A DNA stretch of 61,645 nt from Paenibacillus radicibacter (lineage in GTDB: Bacteria; Bacillota; Bacilli; Paenibacillales; NBRC-103111): positions 1 to 61,645 of the forward strand of contig NZ_JANQBC010000017.1 of the NCBI RefSeq assembly GCF_024721995.1, given 5' to 3'. Positions 27,889-39,848 of the stretch are shown one piece after another (position 1 is the stretch's first letter; each line of letters opens with the position of its first letter). The notes beneath the pieces were generated by a model. It was not told the DNA's origin and did not search any database. It worked only from the letters and a program-made list of their open reading frames with translations. A program made the translations under genes and the position numbers.

Positions 27889-29964
27889 TTATTCGCCTTT
27901 GTGCTTAGCGATAATTTCGTCAGCGATGTTCTTAGGTACTTCCTCATAGTGAGAAAGTTCCATGGAGTACGTACCGCGACCTTGTGTACCAGAACGAAGT
28001 ACAGTGGAGAATCCGAACATTTCGGACAATGGCACTTTACCACGAATGAACTGTGCACCGTGACGGGAATCCATACCCTCAACACGTCCACGACGGGAGT
28101 TAAGCATACCCATTGCGTCACCCATGTATTCTTCTGGAACTGTAACTTCTACCTTCATGAGTGGCTCAAGAAGTGCAGGGTTACACTTGTCTTTAGCTGC
28201 TTTAAGAGCCATGGAACCAGCGATCTTAAACGCCATCTCATTGGAATCGACATCATGGTAGGAACCGTCTACGACAGTAGCCTTAACGTCAACCAATGGG
28301 AATCCAGCGATAACACCGTTCTTCATGGATTCTTCAATACCAGCTTGGATCGGAGCGATGTATTCACGAGGAATAGAACCACCCACGACTTTGCTCTCGA
28401 ATACAAAGCCGGAACCTGCTTCAAGAGGCTCGAACTCAACCCAACAATGTCCGTATTGACCACGGCCACCGGATTGACGAACGAATTTACCTTCAACTTT
28501 CGCAGCGGTGCGGAATGTTTCGCGGTAAGCAACTTGTGGTTTACCCACGTTAGTTTCTACTTTGAACTCACGACGCATACGATCTACGATAATCTCAAGG
28601 TGAAGCTCACCCATACCAGAAAGGATCGTTTGACCCGTTTCTTCATCAGTACGCGCTCTAAGAGTCGGATCTTCTTCCGTCAACTTGGAAAGTGCGATAC
28701 CCATTTTGTCTTGGTCAGCTTTAGTTTTTGGCTCAACTGCAAGGTCGATAACCGGATCAGGGAAGTTCATGGACTCCAAGATTACCGGATGTTTCTCGTC
28801 GCAAAGTGTGTCGCCAGTACCTGTATCTTTCAAACCTACTGCAGCTGCAATATCACCGGAGTAAACTTCGGAGATTTCTTGACGGCTGTTCGCATGCATT
28901 TGAAGGATACGACCGATACGCTCACGCTTGCCTTTAGTTGCATTGATTACATAAGAACCGGATTGCAATACGCCGGAATACACACGGAAGAACGTGAGTT
29001 TACCAACGAAAGGATCCGTAGCAATCTTAAATGCAAGAGCAGCAAACGGCTCATCATCGGAAGATTTACGTACAGTTTCCGTACCATCTTCAAGGGTACC
29101 CTTGATATCAGGAACGTCGATTGGAGCTGGTAGGTATTCCACTACAGCATCCATCATCAATTGAACCCCTTTGTTACGGTAAGAGGAACCACAAATTACA
29201 GGGAAGATTTTCACTTCACATACGCCCTTACGAAGCGCAGCTTTAAGCTCTGCAGTTGTGATTTCTTCACCTTCAAGGTATTTCATTGTCAATTCTTCGT
29301 CAAGCTCAGCAACTTTCTCGATAAGCTCTAAACGAAGTTCTGCAACTTTTGCCTTGAATTCTTCAGGGATATCAGTAACTTCAATATTAAGACCTTTATC
29401 GTCTCTGAACATGTGAGCACACTCATCAACGATGTCAATAATACCTGTGAAGTCGTTTTCTGCGCCGATTGGAAGCTGAATCGCTACTGCGTTAGCACCC
29501 AATTTAAGACGCATGGATTCGATTACGTTTAGGTAATCTGCACCGATGATGTCCATTTTGTTCACATAAGCAACACGTGGAACACCATATTTGTCAGCCT
29601 GTCTCCATACAGTTTCAGACTGTGGCTCTACGCCTTCTTTAGCACTAAATACACCAACTGCTCCATCCAATACGCGAAGGGAACGTTCAACTTCAACAGT
29701 GAAGTCAACGTGTCCCGGGGTATCGATGATATTGATGCGGTGACCCTTCCAAGCAGCGGTAGTAGCAGCGGAAGTAATCGTGATTCCGCGCTCCTGCTCT
29801 TGTTCCATCCAGTCCATTGTAGCTGCACCTTCGTGCACCTCACCGATTTTGTGAGTACGGCCTGTGAAGAACAAGATACGCTCTGTAGTAGTCGTTTTAC
29901 CAGCATCAATATGCGCCATGATCCCGATATTACGCGTATCTTTTAAGGAGAACTCTCTAGTCAT
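27889..29964 (-). CDS. fusA: Elongation factor G
   Basis: A 691-residue translocase GTPase with [22 protein letters not shown] and NKMD in the G domain and the usual five-domain length. It sits between rpsG and tuf in the str operon. Nothing unusual is visible. Confidence 0.99.
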   Translation of the reverse strand: MTREFSLKDTRNIGIMAHIDAGKTTTTERILFFTGRTHKIGEVHEGAATMDWMEQEQERGITITSAATTAAWKGHRINIIDTPGHVDFTVEVERSLRVLDGAVGVFSAKEGVEPQSETVWRQADKYGVPRVAYVNKMDIIGADYLNVIESMRLKLGANAVAIQLPIGAENDFTGIIDIVDECAHMFRDDKGLNIEVTDIPEEFKAKVAELRLELIEKVAELDEELTMKYLEGEEITTAELKAALRKGVCEVKIFPVICGSSYRNKGVQLMMDAVVEYLPAPIDVPDIKGTLEDGTETVRKSSDDEPFAALAFKIATDPFVGKLTFFRVYSGVLQSGSYVINATKGKRERIGRILQMHANSRQEISEVYSGDIAAAVGLKDTGTGDTLCDEKHPVILESMNFPDPVIDLAVEPKTKADQDKMGIALSKLTEEDPTLRARTDEETGQTILSGMGELHLEIIVDRMRREFKVETNVGKPQVAYRETFRTAAKVEGKFVRQSGGRGQYGHCWVEFEPLEAGSGFVFESKVVGGSIPREYIAPIQAGIEESMKNGVIAGFPLVDVKATVVDGSYHDVDSNEMAFKIAGSMALKAAKDKCNPALLEPLMKVEVTVPEEYMGDAMGMLNSRRGRVEGMDSRHGAQFIRGKVPLSEMFGFSTVLRSGTQGRGTYSMELSHYEEVPKNIADEIIAKHKGE

Positions 29965-29998
29965 GAAATCGTCTCCTAACTATATTGCAAATTTTATC

Positions 29999-30469
29999 CT
30001 ACCAACGGTAGTGAGCGAACGCTTTGTTTGCTTCCGCCATTTTGTGTGTATCTTCACGTTTCTTAACGGAAGAACCTGTGCTGTTGCTAGCATCGATAAT
30101 CTCGAAAGCTAGTCTTTCTTCCATCGTTTTCTCGCCACGAAGACGAGAATAGTTTACCAACCAACGAAGACCAAGTGTCGTACGACGCTCTGGCTTAACT
30201 TCGATTGGAACTTGATAGTTAGCACCACCAACACGACGAGCTTTTACTTCAAGAACTGGCATAATGTTCTTAATTGCTGTCTCGAACACTTCCATCGGAT
30301 CTTTACCAGTACGGTCTTTCACGATGTTAAAAGCGTTGTATAGAATGGATTGTGCTACTCCTCTTTTACCATCAATCATAATGCGGTTGATTAGACGAGT
30401 AACCAATTTGCTGCTATAAATTGGATCTGGCAATACATCTCTTTTTGTAACAGGACCTTTACGAGGCAT
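29999..30469 (-). CDS. rpsG: Ribosomal protein S7
   Basis: A 156-residue protein that nucleates the 30S head, starting [18 protein letters not shown]. The conserved [16 protein letters not shown] segment is present. It lies between rpsL and fusA. Confidence 0.98.
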   Translation of the reverse strand: MPRKGPVTKRDVLPDPIYSSKLVTRLINRIMIDGKRGVAQSILYNAFNIVKDRTGKDPMEVFETAIKNIMPVLEVKARRVGGANYQVPIEVKPERRTTLGLRWLVNYSRLRGEKTMEERLAFEIIDASNSTGSSVKKREDTHKMAEANKAFAHYRW

Positions 30470-30524
30470 AGTTAATCCCCCTTTCTCGAAAGATTCATCC
30501 CTTATGACTTATCATCATTGGGTA

Positions 30525-30944
30525 TTATTTTTTAACTTTAGGACGCTTAGTTCCGTATTTGGAACGAGCTTGCATACGGTTGTTAACACCTGAAGTATCA
30601 AGTGCACCACGAACGATGTGATAACGTACTCCAGCTAAATCCTTCACTTTACCACCGCGGATCAATACCACGCTGTGTTCTTGTAAGTTATGACCGATAC
30701 CTGGAATATAAGCAGTTACCTCTAAACGGTTAGTTAGACGTACACGGGCATATTTACGAAGAGCCGAGTTTGGCTTTCTCGGAGTCATTGTACCTACACG
30801 AGTACAAACGCCGCGCTTTTGTGGAGCACTAATATCCGTAGTTTCTCTCTTCAAGGCATTAAAACCTTTTTGTAGAGCTGGGGATTTAGATTTAACCACT
30901 TTTGCTTGACGGCCTTTACGTACCAATTGGTTAATTGTTGGCAT
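30525..30944 (-). CDS. rpsL: Ribosomal protein S12 with unusual streptomycin-site residues
   Basis: A 139-residue decoding-centre protein that sets translational accuracy. By alignment with E. coli and B. subtilis S12, three normally invariant loop positions differ. In [12 protein letters not shown], Arg56 replaces the Lys at E. coli 43 (B. subtilis K56). In [14 protein letters not shown], Lys99 replaces Arg86 and Ala104 replaces Pro91. Lys at position E. coli 88 (here 101) is kept. K43R is a classical streptomycin-resistance allele in several bacteria, and P91 changes also affect the response. The reading frame is clean and the codons (AGA, AAA, GCT) are unambiguous. Confidence 0.98.
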   Translation of the reverse strand: MPTINQLVRKGRQAKVVKSKSPALQKGFNALKRETTDISAPQKRGVCTRVGTMTPRKPNSALRKYARVRLTNRLEVTAYIPGIGHNLQEHSVVLIRGGKVKDLAGVRYHIVRGALDTSGVNNRMQARSKYGTKRPKVKK

Positions 30945-31042
30945 GTCGCCACCTCCTCTCTAATATTAAAACCATTCAATGCTATTTTTGCAAGCCCACA
31001 GATCCAGGCGAATCGCAATTGGGCAAAGAGAAAGTTTTTACC

Positions 31043-31076
31043 TGAGGAACTTAGTATTTCGCACAGTTCTCCTCCA
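31043..31076 (-). other. Hairpin between the L7Ae-like gene and rpsL
   Basis: GAGG.AGAACT pairs with AGTTC.CTC around a loop of about 13 nt, 100 bp before rpsL. It has no T-tract. A processing site or a regulatory structure are both possible. Confidence 0.35.
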
Positions 31077-31092
31077 GCAAAAACGGTCTGTT

Positions 31093-31344
31093 CTACTCAT
31101 TTACTATCGCAACCATCGCGGCACCAACATCAATCCCGCAAGCTTTACCAAGTAATTTCATAGAGTCCACATATGTGATCTCAACGTTCATTCTCTGACA
31201 AAGCATTGTAATCTTATTGAGCAATCGCGAATCGGTATCTTTGGCAATAATCACTTCTTTAGCTATGCCAAGTTCTACACTTCTTGTAGCTTGCTTAGTG
31301 CCAATACTTAGCTTTTCAGCCTGCTTCACTTTATCGTAAGACAT
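31093..31344 (-). CDS. rplGB: L7Ae-family K-turn RNA-binding protein (YbxF)
   Basis: An 83-residue L7Ae/L30e/S12e/Gadd45-fold protein: KQATRSVELGIAKEVIIAKDTD and KLLGKACGIDVGAAMVAIV. B. subtilis YbxF at the same place binds kink-turn RNA and associates with ribosomes; its precise role is unsettled. It is the first gene of the str operon here, with its own promoter immediately upstream. Confidence 0.93.
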   Translation of the reverse strand: MSYDKVKQAEKLSIGTKQATRSVELGIAKEVIIAKDTDSRLLNKITMLCQRMNVEITYVDSMKLLGKACGIDVGAAMVAIVNE

Positions 31345-31401
31345 GTGTCATATCCTCCAAAGTAATGCATGTGTATCGTTATTTCCTAGGCACACTTTGA
31401 T

Positions 31402-31430
31402 ATATTAGCACCTCATCTAGTGCATGTCAA
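31402..31430 (-). promoter_or_regulatory. Promoter of the str operon
   Basis: On the minus strand, -35 TTGACA (31425-31430), 17-bp spacer and -10 TAATAT (31402-31407), directly after the rpoC terminator. Confidence 0.8.
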
Positions 31431-31433
31431 GAA

Positions 31434-31486
31434 AATTGCCTGCCTACAGAATGAAAATTTTCTTCCATTTCGTAAGACAGGCACAT
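31434..31486 (-). terminator. Terminator of rpoB-rpoC
   Basis: On the minus strand TGCCTG..CTTAC pairs with GTAGG.CAGGCA. Between them a GAAAATTTTC palindrome can form an inner stem. ATTTTCTT follows. It separates rpoC from the str operon promoter. Confidence 0.65.
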
Positions 31487-31520
31487 ATTTTCTTGTTATA
31501 TCAAGGTTTTGCCTTAGATT

Positions 31521-34500
31521 TTACTCTACTGCTACGGTTTCTTTTTCCACATCTACGGACTCGATTTCGTCATAAGGTGTAGTGATTCTTACATTACGGT
31601 AACGAGGCATACCCGTACCAGCTGGAATCAGCTTACCAATAATAACGTTCTCTTTAAGTCCAAGAAGTTGATCGACTTTACCTTTGATCGCTGCATCAGT
31701 CAAGACACGAGTTGTCTCTTGGAAGGATGCTGCGGACAAGAAGGAGTCAGTCTCAAGAGAAGCCTTCGTAATACCTAGAAGGATTGGCTTCGCAACTGCC
31801 GGCTCAGTACCTGCCATTAACGCAACCTTATTCGCTTCTTCATATTCATGAATGTCGACGAATGCACCCGGCAATAGTGTCGTATCGCCCGCATCAATAA
31901 TACGGATTTTACGCAACATTTGACGAATCATAACTTCGACGTGCTTATCGTTAATTTCTACCCCTTGGTTACGGTATACGCGTTGCACCTCTTGCAAAAT
32001 GTAGTTTTGCACGCCGCGGATACCTTTAATACGCAGCATTTCTTTAGGGTCGATAGAACCATCAGTTAGTTCATCCCCTGCTTCGATTTGCTGATTTAGG
32101 GAGACACGAATACGAGAACCGTAAGGAACGGAATATACGCGAGACTCTGCTTCACCTTGAACTTCGATTTCACGACGATCTTTGGCTTCGCGAATGTCTT
32201 TAACTATACCGTCAACTTCGGTAATAAGCGCTTGACCTTTCGGATTACGAGCTTCAAATAGCTCCTGAATACGAGGCAAACCTTGTGTAATATCGTCTCC
32301 CGCAACGCCCCCTGTATGGAACGTACGCATTGTAAGTTGTGTTCCTGGCTCACCGATGGATTGAGCGGCAATAATACCAACTGCTTCCCCGATTTCTACA
32401 TGCTGTCCTGTAGCCAAGTTACGGCCATAGCACTTTTTGCAGACGCCATGTTTGGAACGGCAAGAAAGTACGGAACGAATCTGTAGTTTTTCAACTCCAG
32501 CATCAACAATTGCATTCGCTTCGTCAGCTTCAATTAGCTGATTACGAGCAACAATGACTTCACCAGTCTCCGGATGACGGACAGTACCAAATGAGTAACG
32601 TCCTTCAATACGGTCGAACAGGTCTTCGATAACCTCTTTACCATCTTGAATTTTGCTTACTGTAAAGCCTTTATCTGTTCCGCAGTCTTCGTCACGAACG
32701 ATAACGTCCTGTGCAACGTCAACTAGACGACGAGTCAGGTAACCTGAGTCAGCTGTCCGTAGTGCTGTATCGGCCAAACCTTTACGCGCACCATGCGTAG
32801 AAATAAAGTACTCGAGTACCGTCAGACCTTCACGGAAGTTCGATTTAATCGGTAACTCAATAATTTTACCGGACGGATTCGCCATCAATCCACGCATACC
32901 GCCAAGCTGTGTAATCTGTGATTTGTTACCACGGGCTTTGGACTCCACCATCATGTTGATAGAATTGTACTTATCCAAGGACTTCATCAGGATATCCGTC
33001 AGTTCGTCCTTCGCACGGCTCCAGATCGCAATTACGCGGTCATAACGCTCATCGTTCGTGATCAAACCACGGCGATATTGCATTGTAACTGTACGAACTT
33101 TCTCATCTGATTCAGCAAGAATCCTAACTTTCTCAGGTGGAACCGTAACGTCAGATACAGCAACCGTAATACCAGCTTTAGTGGAATATGTGAACCCAAG
33201 CTCTTTGATCTTATCCAAGATCATCGAAGTTTGCGTTGTGTGATACTTACGGAAACATTCACCAATGATCGAACCTAAGTAGTCCTTACCAATGGCTTTT
33301 GTTTCAGGGAACTCTGCAAGTGCCTTACGAACATCTTCACCTTTACCGAAAATGAAGTAGTTATCTGACGCACCTTGAAGTAGGTTCGCTTTTGTTGCTT
33401 CATTAATGAACGGGAAGTCAGTAGGGAAAATCTCGTTAAAGATAATCTTACCGATTGTTGTAATCAACATTGCCTCTTGCTGCTTAGTCGTAAAGCTTTC
33501 TTTGTTAAGAGCTTTAACCGGAATTGCAACACGAGCATGTAATTCAGCATTGCCGCTTTGGTAAGCAGATACTGCTTCATGTACGGTACGAACGATTGAG
33601 CCACCGCCACGCGCATGAATGTTATCCGTAGTCAGGTAGAATGATCCTAGAACCATATCCTGGGACGGAGTAACTACTGGCTTACCATCTTTCGGGTTCA
33701 GAATGTTACCGGAAGCAAGCATGAGTACACGTGCTTCAGCTTGTGCTTCAGCGGAAAGCGGAACGTGAACCGCCATCTGGTCACCGTCAAAGTCAGCGTT
33801 ATACGCCGTACAAACAAGCGGATGCAATTTAATTGCGCGGCCTTCAACAAGAATGGGTTCAAATGCTTGAATACCAAGTCTATGAAGTGTTGGTGCACGG
33901 TTAAGCAGAACCGGATGTTCGCGAATTACTTCTTCTAGTACATCCCATACATCTGGAGATACGCGTTCAACTTTACGCTTCGCGCTCTTGATGTTATGAG
34001 CTAATCCTTTATTCACAAGCTCTTTCATAACGAAAGGCTTGAATAATTCAAGTGCCATCTCTTTTGGAAGACCGCATTGGTACATTTTCAAGCTAGGACC
34101 TACAACGATAACGGAACGACCTGAGTAGTCAACACGTTTACCTAGTAAGTTCTGACGGAAACGACCTTGCTTACCTTTAAGCATGTGGCTCAAAGATTTA
34201 AGCGGACGGTTACCAGGACCTGTAACAGGACGACCACGACGACCATTATCGATCAAAGCATCTACTGCTTCTTGAAGCATACGCTTCTCATTTTGCACGA
34301 TAATGTCTGGAGCGCCTAAGTCTAACAAACGCTTAAGGCGATTGTTACGGTTAATTACACGACGATACAAATCGTTAAGGTCGGAAGTCGCGAAACGTCC
34401 ACCATCGAGTTGAACCATCGGACGAAGTTCTGGAGGAATTACCGGCAACACATCAAGTACCATCCAGTCTGGGTGGTTCTTGGAGTTACGGAAAGCTTCC

Positions 34501-35138
34501 ATTACTTCAAGGCGCTTAATCGCACGATTACGACGTTGGCCTTGAGCTGTCTTTAGCTCTTCTTTTAGCGATTCCACTTCTTTATCGATTTCGATGTCCT
34601 GTAAAAGTTTCTTTACAGCCTCGGCACCCATTCCAGCGTGGAACGCATATCCGTACTTCTCGCGATAAGAACGATATTCTTTCTCGGAAAGCAGTTGTTT
34701 CTTCTCAAGCGGTGTATCACCTGGATCTGTTACCACGTAGGAAGCGAAGTAGATTACTTCTTCCAAAGAACGTGGGGACATATCAAGAGCAAGACCCATA
34801 CGGGATGGAATACCCTTGAAATACCAAATATGGGATACTGGTGCTGCTAATTCAATGTGTCCCATACGCTCACGACGTACTTTTTGACGCGTCACTTCAA
34901 CACCGCAACGGTCACAGACTACACCTTTATAACGAACACGCTTGTACTTACCGCAATGACATTCCCAATCTTTAGTCGGCCCGAAGATTTTCTCACAGAA
35001 TAAGCCCTCTTTTTCGGGCTTTAAGGTTCTGTAGTTAATCGTTTCCGGCTTTTTCACTTCACCACGGGACCAGGAACGAATTTTGTCAGGCGAAGCTAAG
35101 CCGATTTTCATGAACTCGAAGTTGTTAACGTCCAACAA
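31521..35138 (-). CDS. rpoC: RNA polymerase beta' subunit
   Basis: A 1205-residue subunit. The N-terminal zinc site [20 protein letters not shown], the catalytic [12 protein letters not shown] with three Mg-binding Asp residues, and the C-terminal zinc ribbon [15 protein letters not shown] are intact. The start is TTG at 35138, giving MLDVNNFEF as in B. subtilis; GGAGGG lies 7 nt upstream. The frame extends 13 codons further without support. A 156-bp gap with a stable hairpin separates it from rpoB. Confidence 0.98.
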   Translation of the reverse strand: MLDVNNFEFMKIGLASPDKIRSWSRGEVKKPETINYRTLKPEKEGLFCEKIFGPTKDWECHCGKYKRVRYKGVVCDRCGVEVTRQKVRRERMGHIELAAPVSHIWYFKGIPSRMGLALDMSPRSLEEVIYFASYVVTDPGDTPLEKKQLLSEKEYRSYREKYGYAFHAGMGAEAVKKLLQDIEIDKEVESLKEELKTAQGQRRNRAIKRLEVMEAFRNSKNHPDWMVLDVLPVIPPELRPMVQLDGGRFATSDLNDLYRRVINRNNRLKRLLDLGAPDIIVQNEKRMLQEAVDALIDNGRRGRPVTGPGNRPLKSLSHMLKGKQGRFRQNLLGKRVDYSGRSVIVVGPSLKMYQCGLPKEMALELFKPFVMKELVNKGLAHNIKSAKRKVERVSPDVWDVLEEVIREHPVLLNRAPTLHRLGIQAFEPILVEGRAIKLHPLVCTAYNADFDGDQMAVHVPLSAEAQAEARVLMLASGNILNPKDGKPVVTPSQDMVLGSFYLTTDNIHARGGGSIVRTVHEAVSAYQSGNAELHARVAIPVKALNKESFTTKQQEAMLITTIGKIIFNEIFPTDFPFINEATKANLLQGASDNYFIFGKGEDVRKALAEFPETKAIGKDYLGSIIGECFRKYHTTQTSMILDKIKELGFTYSTKAGITVAVSDVTVPPEKVRILAESDEKVRTVTMQYRRGLITNDERYDRVIAIWSRAKDELTDILMKSLDKYNSINMMVESKARGNKSQITQLGGMRGLMANPSGKIIELPIKSNFREGLTVLEYFISTHGARKGLADTALRTADSGYLTRRLVDVAQDVIVRDEDCGTDKGFTVSKIQDGKEVIEDLFDRIEGRYSFGTVRHPETGEVIVARNQLIEADEANAIVDAGVEKLQIRSVLSCRSKHGVCKKCYGRNLATGQHVEIGEAVGIIAAQSIGEPGTQLTMRTFHTGGVAGDDITQGLPRIQELFEARNPKGQALITEVDGIVKDIREAKDRREIEVQGEAESRVYSVPYGSRIRVSLNQQIEAGDELTDGSIDPKEMLRIKGIRGVQNYILQEVQRVYRNQGVEINDKHVEVMIRQMLRKIRIIDAGDTTLLPGAFVDIHEYEEANKVALMAGTEPAVAKPILLGITKASLETDSFLSAASFQETTRVLTDAAIKGKVDQLLGLKENVIIGKLIPAGTGMPRYRNVRITTPYDEIESVDVEKETVAVE

Positions 35139-35243
35139 GGAGCAACCCTCCTTACAGATATGCTGACTCTTTTTCAAAACCTACTACGAAACCTACAAAC
35201 CACTATCTATTGTGTGAATCGTGCGAATGTTAGAAGTTACGCC

Positions 35244-35271
35244 AAGGAAACTACCTTATGGTAGTCTCCTT
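35244..35271 (-). other. Stable hairpin between rpoB and rpoC
   Basis: AAGGA.ACTACC pairs with GGTAGT.TCCTT around a 4-nt loop, with one mismatch. No T-tract follows. It is a candidate processing or stability element. Confidence 0.5.
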
Positions 35272-35294
35272 AGCCGTACTCTCTATTCATTGAA

Positions 35295-38200
35295 CTACTC
35301 GCTTGCTACTTCAGAGCCTTCGATGTTCAAATTGAGCTTATCATTCGCTGAATCATCATCTTCGTCACTTTCTTTCAACTCGATCTCTTTTTGATCGCCA
35401 GAAAGAATCTTAACATCCATACCTAAACTTTGAAGCTCTTTAATCAATACTTTGAATGATTCCGGAACACCTGGTTCTGGAACATTCTCGCCTTTGACGA
35501 TGGACTCGTACGTCTTCACCCGGCCGACAACATCATCGGACTTCACAGTCAAGATTTCTTGCAACGTATAAGCTGCACCGTACGCCTCAAGTGCCCAAAC
35601 CTCCATCTCACCGAAACGCTGACCACCGAATTGCGCTTTACCACCAAGTGGCTGTTGCGTAACTAGGGAGTAAGGTCCAGTGGAACGAGCATGGATCTTA
35701 TCGTCAACCATGTGCGCCAGTTTGATCATGTACATGACACCAACTGTAACTTCACGCTCAAACAAATCTCCTGTACGACCATCATACAGACGCGTTTTAC
35801 CATTACGTTGCATACCAGCTTCTTCCATCGTGTCAAATACGTCATACTCATGCGCACCATCAAATACTGGTGATGCAACGTGAATACCTAATGCTTTAGC
35901 AGCCATACCGATATGAACTTCTAGTACTTGACCGATGTTCATACGTGATGGTACCCCTAGTGGGTTTAGCACGACTTGGACAGGTGTTCCGTCTGGTAGG
36001 AATGGCATGTCTTCTTCTGGCAAAATACGTGCGATAACACCCTTGTTACCGTGACGTCCCGCCATCTTATCTCCCTCAGAAATCTTACGTTTCTGAGCGA
36101 TATACACACGAACGAGTTGATTCACACCAGGAGGCAGCTCATCGCCGTTCTCACGTGTAAATACTTTAACGTCAACAACGATACCATCCGTACCATGCGG
36201 TACACGAAGGGATGTGTCACGAACTTCACGCGCTTTTTCGCCGAAGATTGCATGTAACAAGCGCTCTTCAGCTGTTAGTTCTGTAACACCCTTAGGCGTT
36301 ACTTTACCAACTAGAATGTCTCCCGCGTTAATTTCCGCACCTACACGGATAATGCCGCGTTCGTCAAGGTTTTTCAGAGCATCTTCACCGACATTCGGAA
36401 TGTCACGTGTGATTTCCTCTGGACCAAGCTTCGTATCACGAGCTTCAGACTCGTATTCTTCAATATGAATAGACGTATAAACGTCTTCTTTCACTAGTTT
36501 CTCACTTAGTAGGATCGCATCCTCATAGTTGTAACCTTCCCAAGTCATAAACGCAACAACGACGTTACGACCTAGTGCCAATTCACCCTGCTCAGTAGAA
36601 GGACCATCAGCTAGAATGTCACCCTTACGAACGATATCACCCAATTTACAGATTGGACGTTGATTAATACATGTACCTTGGTTAGAACGCATGAACTTAT
36701 GAATCTTGTGCTTCACAAGGTCACCTTTCACTAGCTTACCGTCAATTTCTTCGTGACGACGAAGCCAGATCTCGTTACCAGACACACGCTCAATCACACC
36801 ATCATGTTTCGAAACGATACAAACACCGGAGTCCTTCGCAGCTTTGTGCTCCATTCCAGTACCAACAAGTGGAGCTTTTGGAATTAGAAGTGGAACAGCT
36901 TGCCGCTGCATGTTCGATCCCATTAGCGCACGGTTGGAGTCATCGTTCTCTAAGAACGGAATGAGCGCCGTCGCAACGGAAACAACTTGCTTAGGAGAAA
37001 CGTCCATGTAGTCTACACGTTCGATTGGTAGCGTCAAGATATCATCTTTGAAACGAACGATAACTTGATCTTCTTGGAAAGTACCTTCTTCCGTAAGAAC
37101 AGCGTTTGCTTGAGCGATAACATAGTTATCCTCTTCATCAGCTGTCAAATACGAAATTTTATCCGTAACAACGCCTGATTTCGGATCTACCCAACGGTAT
37201 GGAGCTTCAATAAAGCCATACTCATTAATACGGGCAAACGTAGACAAGGAGTTGATCAAACCAATGTTCGGACCCTCTGGTGTCTCAATCGGACACATAC
37301 GGCCATAGTGGGAGTGATGGACGTCACGTACTTCAAAGCCCGCGCGCTCACGCGTCAAACCACCAGGTCCAAGGGCAGATAAACGACGCTTGTGCGTTAA
37401 TTCAGCAAGCGGGTTTGTCTGATCCATAAACTGCGACAATTGGGAGCTACCGAAGAACTCTTTAATGGACGCAATAACTGGACGAATATTGATCAATGCC
37501 TGAGGTGTAATTACATTCGCATCTTGAATAGACATACGCTCACGAACTACACGCTCCATACGGGATAGACCAATACGGAATTGGTTCTGCAACAATTCAC
37601 CAACGGAACGCAAACGACGGTTACCTAAGTGGTCAATATCATCCGTGCTGCCGATTCCGCGAAGTAAATTCATAAAGTAGTTAATGGAAGAAATAATATC
37701 AGCAGGCGTAATGTTCTTCACTGCTTTATCGATGACACCGTTGGAAATGACTTTCACAACTTTACCATCATCATTTGGTGAGTATACATTAATCGCTTGT
37801 ACTGGAATCTCATCCGCACCAGAAATACCGTTAGGCACGTTAATTGCTTTCATGCCCACGCCTTCTTCTAAGAAAGGAAGAATTTTATCAAGAAGACGAC
37901 GGTCAAGTGTTTGACCTACTTCTGCGATAATTTCCCCTGTATTCGGATCATACAAAGTTTCCGCTAGTTTCTGATTGAACAAGCGGTTTTTAATATGAAG
38001 CTTTTTATTGATTTTGTAACGACCTACATTCGCTAGGTCATAACGCTTCGGATCGAAGAAACGCGATACTAGTAAGGAACGCGCATTATCAATCGTAGGC
38101 GGCTCACCTGGACGCAAGCGCTCATAGATTTCGATAAGTGCTTTTTCCGTAGAGTCTGTGTTATCTTTATCAAGCGTGTTCTGGATGTACTCGTCTTCAC

Positions 38201-38831
38201 CTAGCAAATCCAAGATCTCAGCGTCTGTTCCAAAGCCCATTGCACGAAGCAATACCGTTACCGGAATTTTACGTGTGCGGTCAATACGAACATAGATGAT
38301 ATCCTTAGAATCTGTCTCCAATTCAAGCCATGCACCGCGGTTCGGAATAACCGTCGCCGTGTATGTTTTTTTACCGTTCTTATCCACTTTCGTGCTATAA
38401 TAAACACTCGGGGAGCGAACTAGTTGGGAGACGATTACTCGCTCTGCACCGTTGATAATGAAAGTACCGGTTTCCGTCATCACAGGGAAATCACCCATGA
38501 ATACTTCCTGTTCTTTCACTTCGCCCGTCTCGTTATTAATTAAACGCACTTTAACACGCAGCGGAGCTGCATAAGTAACGTCGCGCTCTTTGGATTCATC
38601 AACAGAATATTTAGGATCTCCTAAATTGTAATCAATGAATTCTAATACGAGATTTCCCGTAAAATCTTGAATCGGGGAGATATCCTGAAACATTTCACGA
38701 AGCCCTTCATCCAAGAACCATTCATATGATTTCTGCTGGATTTCAATCAGGTTCGGAATGCCAAGCACCTCATTGATTCGAGCATAAGTCCTGCGTTTAC
38801 GTCGACCAAATTGAACAAGATGTCCCGCCAA
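35295..38831 (-). CDS. rpoB: RNA polymerase beta subunit
   Basis: A 1178-residue subunit. The rifampicin pocket [21 protein letters not shown] and RLSALGPGG is wild type, so no rifampicin resistance is predicted. An acidic, variable C-terminal tail follows [12 protein letters not shown] chose TTG at 38831 (MAGHLVQFG, as the TTG start of B. subtilis rpoB) with GAGGGG 8 nt upstream. ATG at 38837 lies only 2 nt from that site. The preceding 240-nt AT-rich leader has its own promoter. Confidence 0.97.
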   Translation of the reverse strand: MAGHLVQFGRRKRRTYARINEVLGIPNLIEIQQKSYEWFLDEGLREMFQDISPIQDFTGNLVLEFIDYNLGDPKYSVDESKERDVTYAAPLRVKVRLINNETGEVKEQEVFMGDFPVMTETGTFIINGAERVIVSQLVRSPSVYYSTKVDKNGKKTYTATVIPNRGAWLELETDSKDIIYVRIDRTRKIPVTVLLRAMGFGTDAEILDLLGEDEYIQNTLDKDNTDSTEKALIEIYERLRPGEPPTIDNARSLLVSRFFDPKRYDLANVGRYKINKKLHIKNRLFNQKLAETLYDPNTGEIIAEVGQTLDRRLLDKILPFLEEGVGMKAINVPNGISGADEIPVQAINVYSPNDDGKVVKVISNGVIDKAVKNITPADIISSINYFMNLLRGIGSTDDIDHLGNRRLRSVGELLQNQFRIGLSRMERVVRERMSIQDANVITPQALINIRPVIASIKEFFGSSQLSQFMDQTNPLAELTHKRRLSALGPGGLTRERAGFEVRDVHHSHYGRMCPIETPEGPNIGLINSLSTFARINEYGFIEAPYRWVDPKSGVVTDKISYLTADEEDNYVIAQANAVLTEEGTFQEDQVIVRFKDDILTLPIERVDYMDVSPKQVVSVATALIPFLENDDSNRALMGSNMQRQAVPLLIPKAPLVGTGMEHKAAKDSGVCIVSKHDGVIERVSGNEIWLRRHEEIDGKLVKGDLVKHKIHKFMRSNQGTCINQRPICKLGDIVRKGDILADGPSTEQGELALGRNVVVAFMTWEGYNYEDAILLSEKLVKEDVYTSIHIEEYESEARDTKLGPEEITRDIPNVGEDALKNLDERGIIRVGAEINAGDILVGKVTPKGVTELTAEERLLHAIFGEKAREVRDTSLRVPHGTDGIVVDVKVFTRENGDELPPGVNQLVRVYIAQKRKISEGDKMAGRHGNKGVIARILPEEDMPFLPDGTPVQVVLNPLGVPSRMNIGQVLEVHIGMAAKALGIHVASPVFDGAHEYDVFDTMEEAGMQRNGKTRLYDGRTGDLFEREVTVGVMYMIKLAHMVDDKIHARSTGPYSLVTQQPLGGKAQFGGQRFGEMEVWALEAYGAAYTLQEILTVKSDDVVGRVKTYESIVKGENVPEPGVPESFKVLIKELQSLGMDVKILSGDQKEIELKESDEDDDSANDKLNLNIEGSEVASE

Positions 38832-38840
38832 CTTCATCAC

Positions 38841-39075
38841 CCCTCGAGTCTACTCAATATCTTTGTTAAAAATAAATAAGAAAAACTTCACATGGATGGA
38901 GGTTTTTCTCGTTGATTCTGCAAGGAAATTCCATATTTTTCTACTCATTTTGTTAGACTTGCCCAAAAACCCAACAATATACCTAGATTTTCAAAAATAT
39001 ACGCGAATTTCTCAAAAACTCTTGACTTTTTATACAGTAACGAAAGTATGGGCATCTTAATACTGACATTTTTTA
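38841..39075 (-). other. AT-rich untranslated leader of rpoB
   Basis: No gene fits in this stretch of about 235 nt. On the minus strand near 38865-38915, AGAAAAAC pairs with GTTTTTCT and is followed by a T-rich run, a weak attenuator-like structure. The rest is A/T-rich with no clear fold. Confidence 0.4.
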
Positions 39076-39104
39076 ATGATACCATATCTAAAATGTCAAG
39101 TCAA
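39076..39104 (-). promoter_or_regulatory. Promoter of rpoB-rpoC
   Basis: On the minus strand, -35 TTGACT (39099-39104), 17-bp spacer and -10 TATCAT (39076-39081), lying just after the methyltransferase gene. Confidence 0.65.
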
Positions 39105-39137
39105 ATATTTTTTCCATAGAACGTACGATAACAACGT

Positions 39138-39734
39138 TTATTTTATAGCTTTAATAATGCGGTAGCCCTTATCCTTCGTCACTTCATCCACTTGAGTGAA
39201 TAACGATTCTAGCTTACTAAACGCGGAAGGCGCGCCTTGCTTCTTCTGAATAACAATCCAAAGTGCTCCACCAGGTCGAAGAACAGCATGTACTTCTTCA
39301 AATATACGATGCACAATCTCTTTCCCCGCGCGAATCGGAGGATTCGTCAGCACCACATCAAAAGTTTGATCGAGTACAGCTGCTAGAGTATCACTTTGCA
39401 TCACTTTTACATTGCTCAAGCCATTACGTTGTGCATTGCTCCTAGATAACTCTACTGCGCGTTCATTAATATCCAGCATGGTCACATGATTCTCACTGGA
39501 TAACTTCGCCGCAGTTAAACCAATCGGACCATACCCACAGCCAACATCGAGCACTTTGGAACCTGATTCAATATCCATTGCTTCTATTAATACTTTACTT
39601 CCATAATCCACGCCTTTTTTTGAAAAGACACCTGCATCTGTTACGAACTGAAACTTTTGTCGGCGTAGCGACACCTCAAGCTTATGCTGATCATGTGCTG
39701 TCGTCGGTTTCTGTGAATAATAATGTTCTGCCAT
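39138..39734 (-). CDS. RsmC/RlmG-like class I SAM methyltransferase (YbxB)
   Basis: A 198-residue protein with a Rossmann SAM-binding motif DVGCGYGPIGL near residue 65 and the catalytic NPPIRAGK near residue 130. That NPP(I/F)xAGK pattern marks the rRNA guanine-N2 methyltransferases RsmC and RlmG, but the substrate of this short Gram-positive version is not established. The ATG at 39734 has GGGGTAGGG upstream. It lies between rplL and rpoB, as in B. subtilis. Confidence 0.9.
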   Translation of the reverse strand: MAEHYYSQKPTTAHDQHKLEVSLRRQKFQFVTDAGVFSKKGVDYGSKVLIEAMDIESGSKVLDVGCGYGPIGLTAAKLSSENHVTMLDINERAVELSRSNAQRNGLSNVKVMQSDTLAAVLDQTFDVVLTNPPIRAGKEIVHRIFEEVHAVLRPGGALWIVIQKKQGAPSAFSKLESLFTQVDEVTKDKGYRIIKAIK

Positions 39735-39789
39735 ATCCCTACCCCCTTCACATGATTTCAAAAAACATCAATACGTATTAATTTCTTTT

Positions 39790-39832
39790 GAAATAAAGCA
39801 AACCTCTTGAAGCTTACGCCTCAAGAGGTTTG
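39790..39832 (-). terminator. Terminator-like hairpin after rplL
   Basis: CAAACCTCTTGA pairs perfectly with TCAAGAGGTTTG (12 bp, 10-nt loop). On the minus strand CTTTATTTC follows, a weak T-tract, so partial readthrough into the methyltransferase gene is likely. Confidence 0.65.
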
Positions 39833-39848
39833 AAAATGAAATATATAA

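Noticed and set aside
27901-29133. A 410-codon open frame on the plus strand
   Set aside because: It lies wholly antisense to fusA, has no ribosome binding site or recognisable motif, and its composition is that expected from the codon bias of the opposite strand.
38863-39060. A plus-strand open frame in the rpoB leader
   Set aside because: AT-rich non-coding sequence with no ribosome binding site and no family resemblance; the minus-strand leader explains it.
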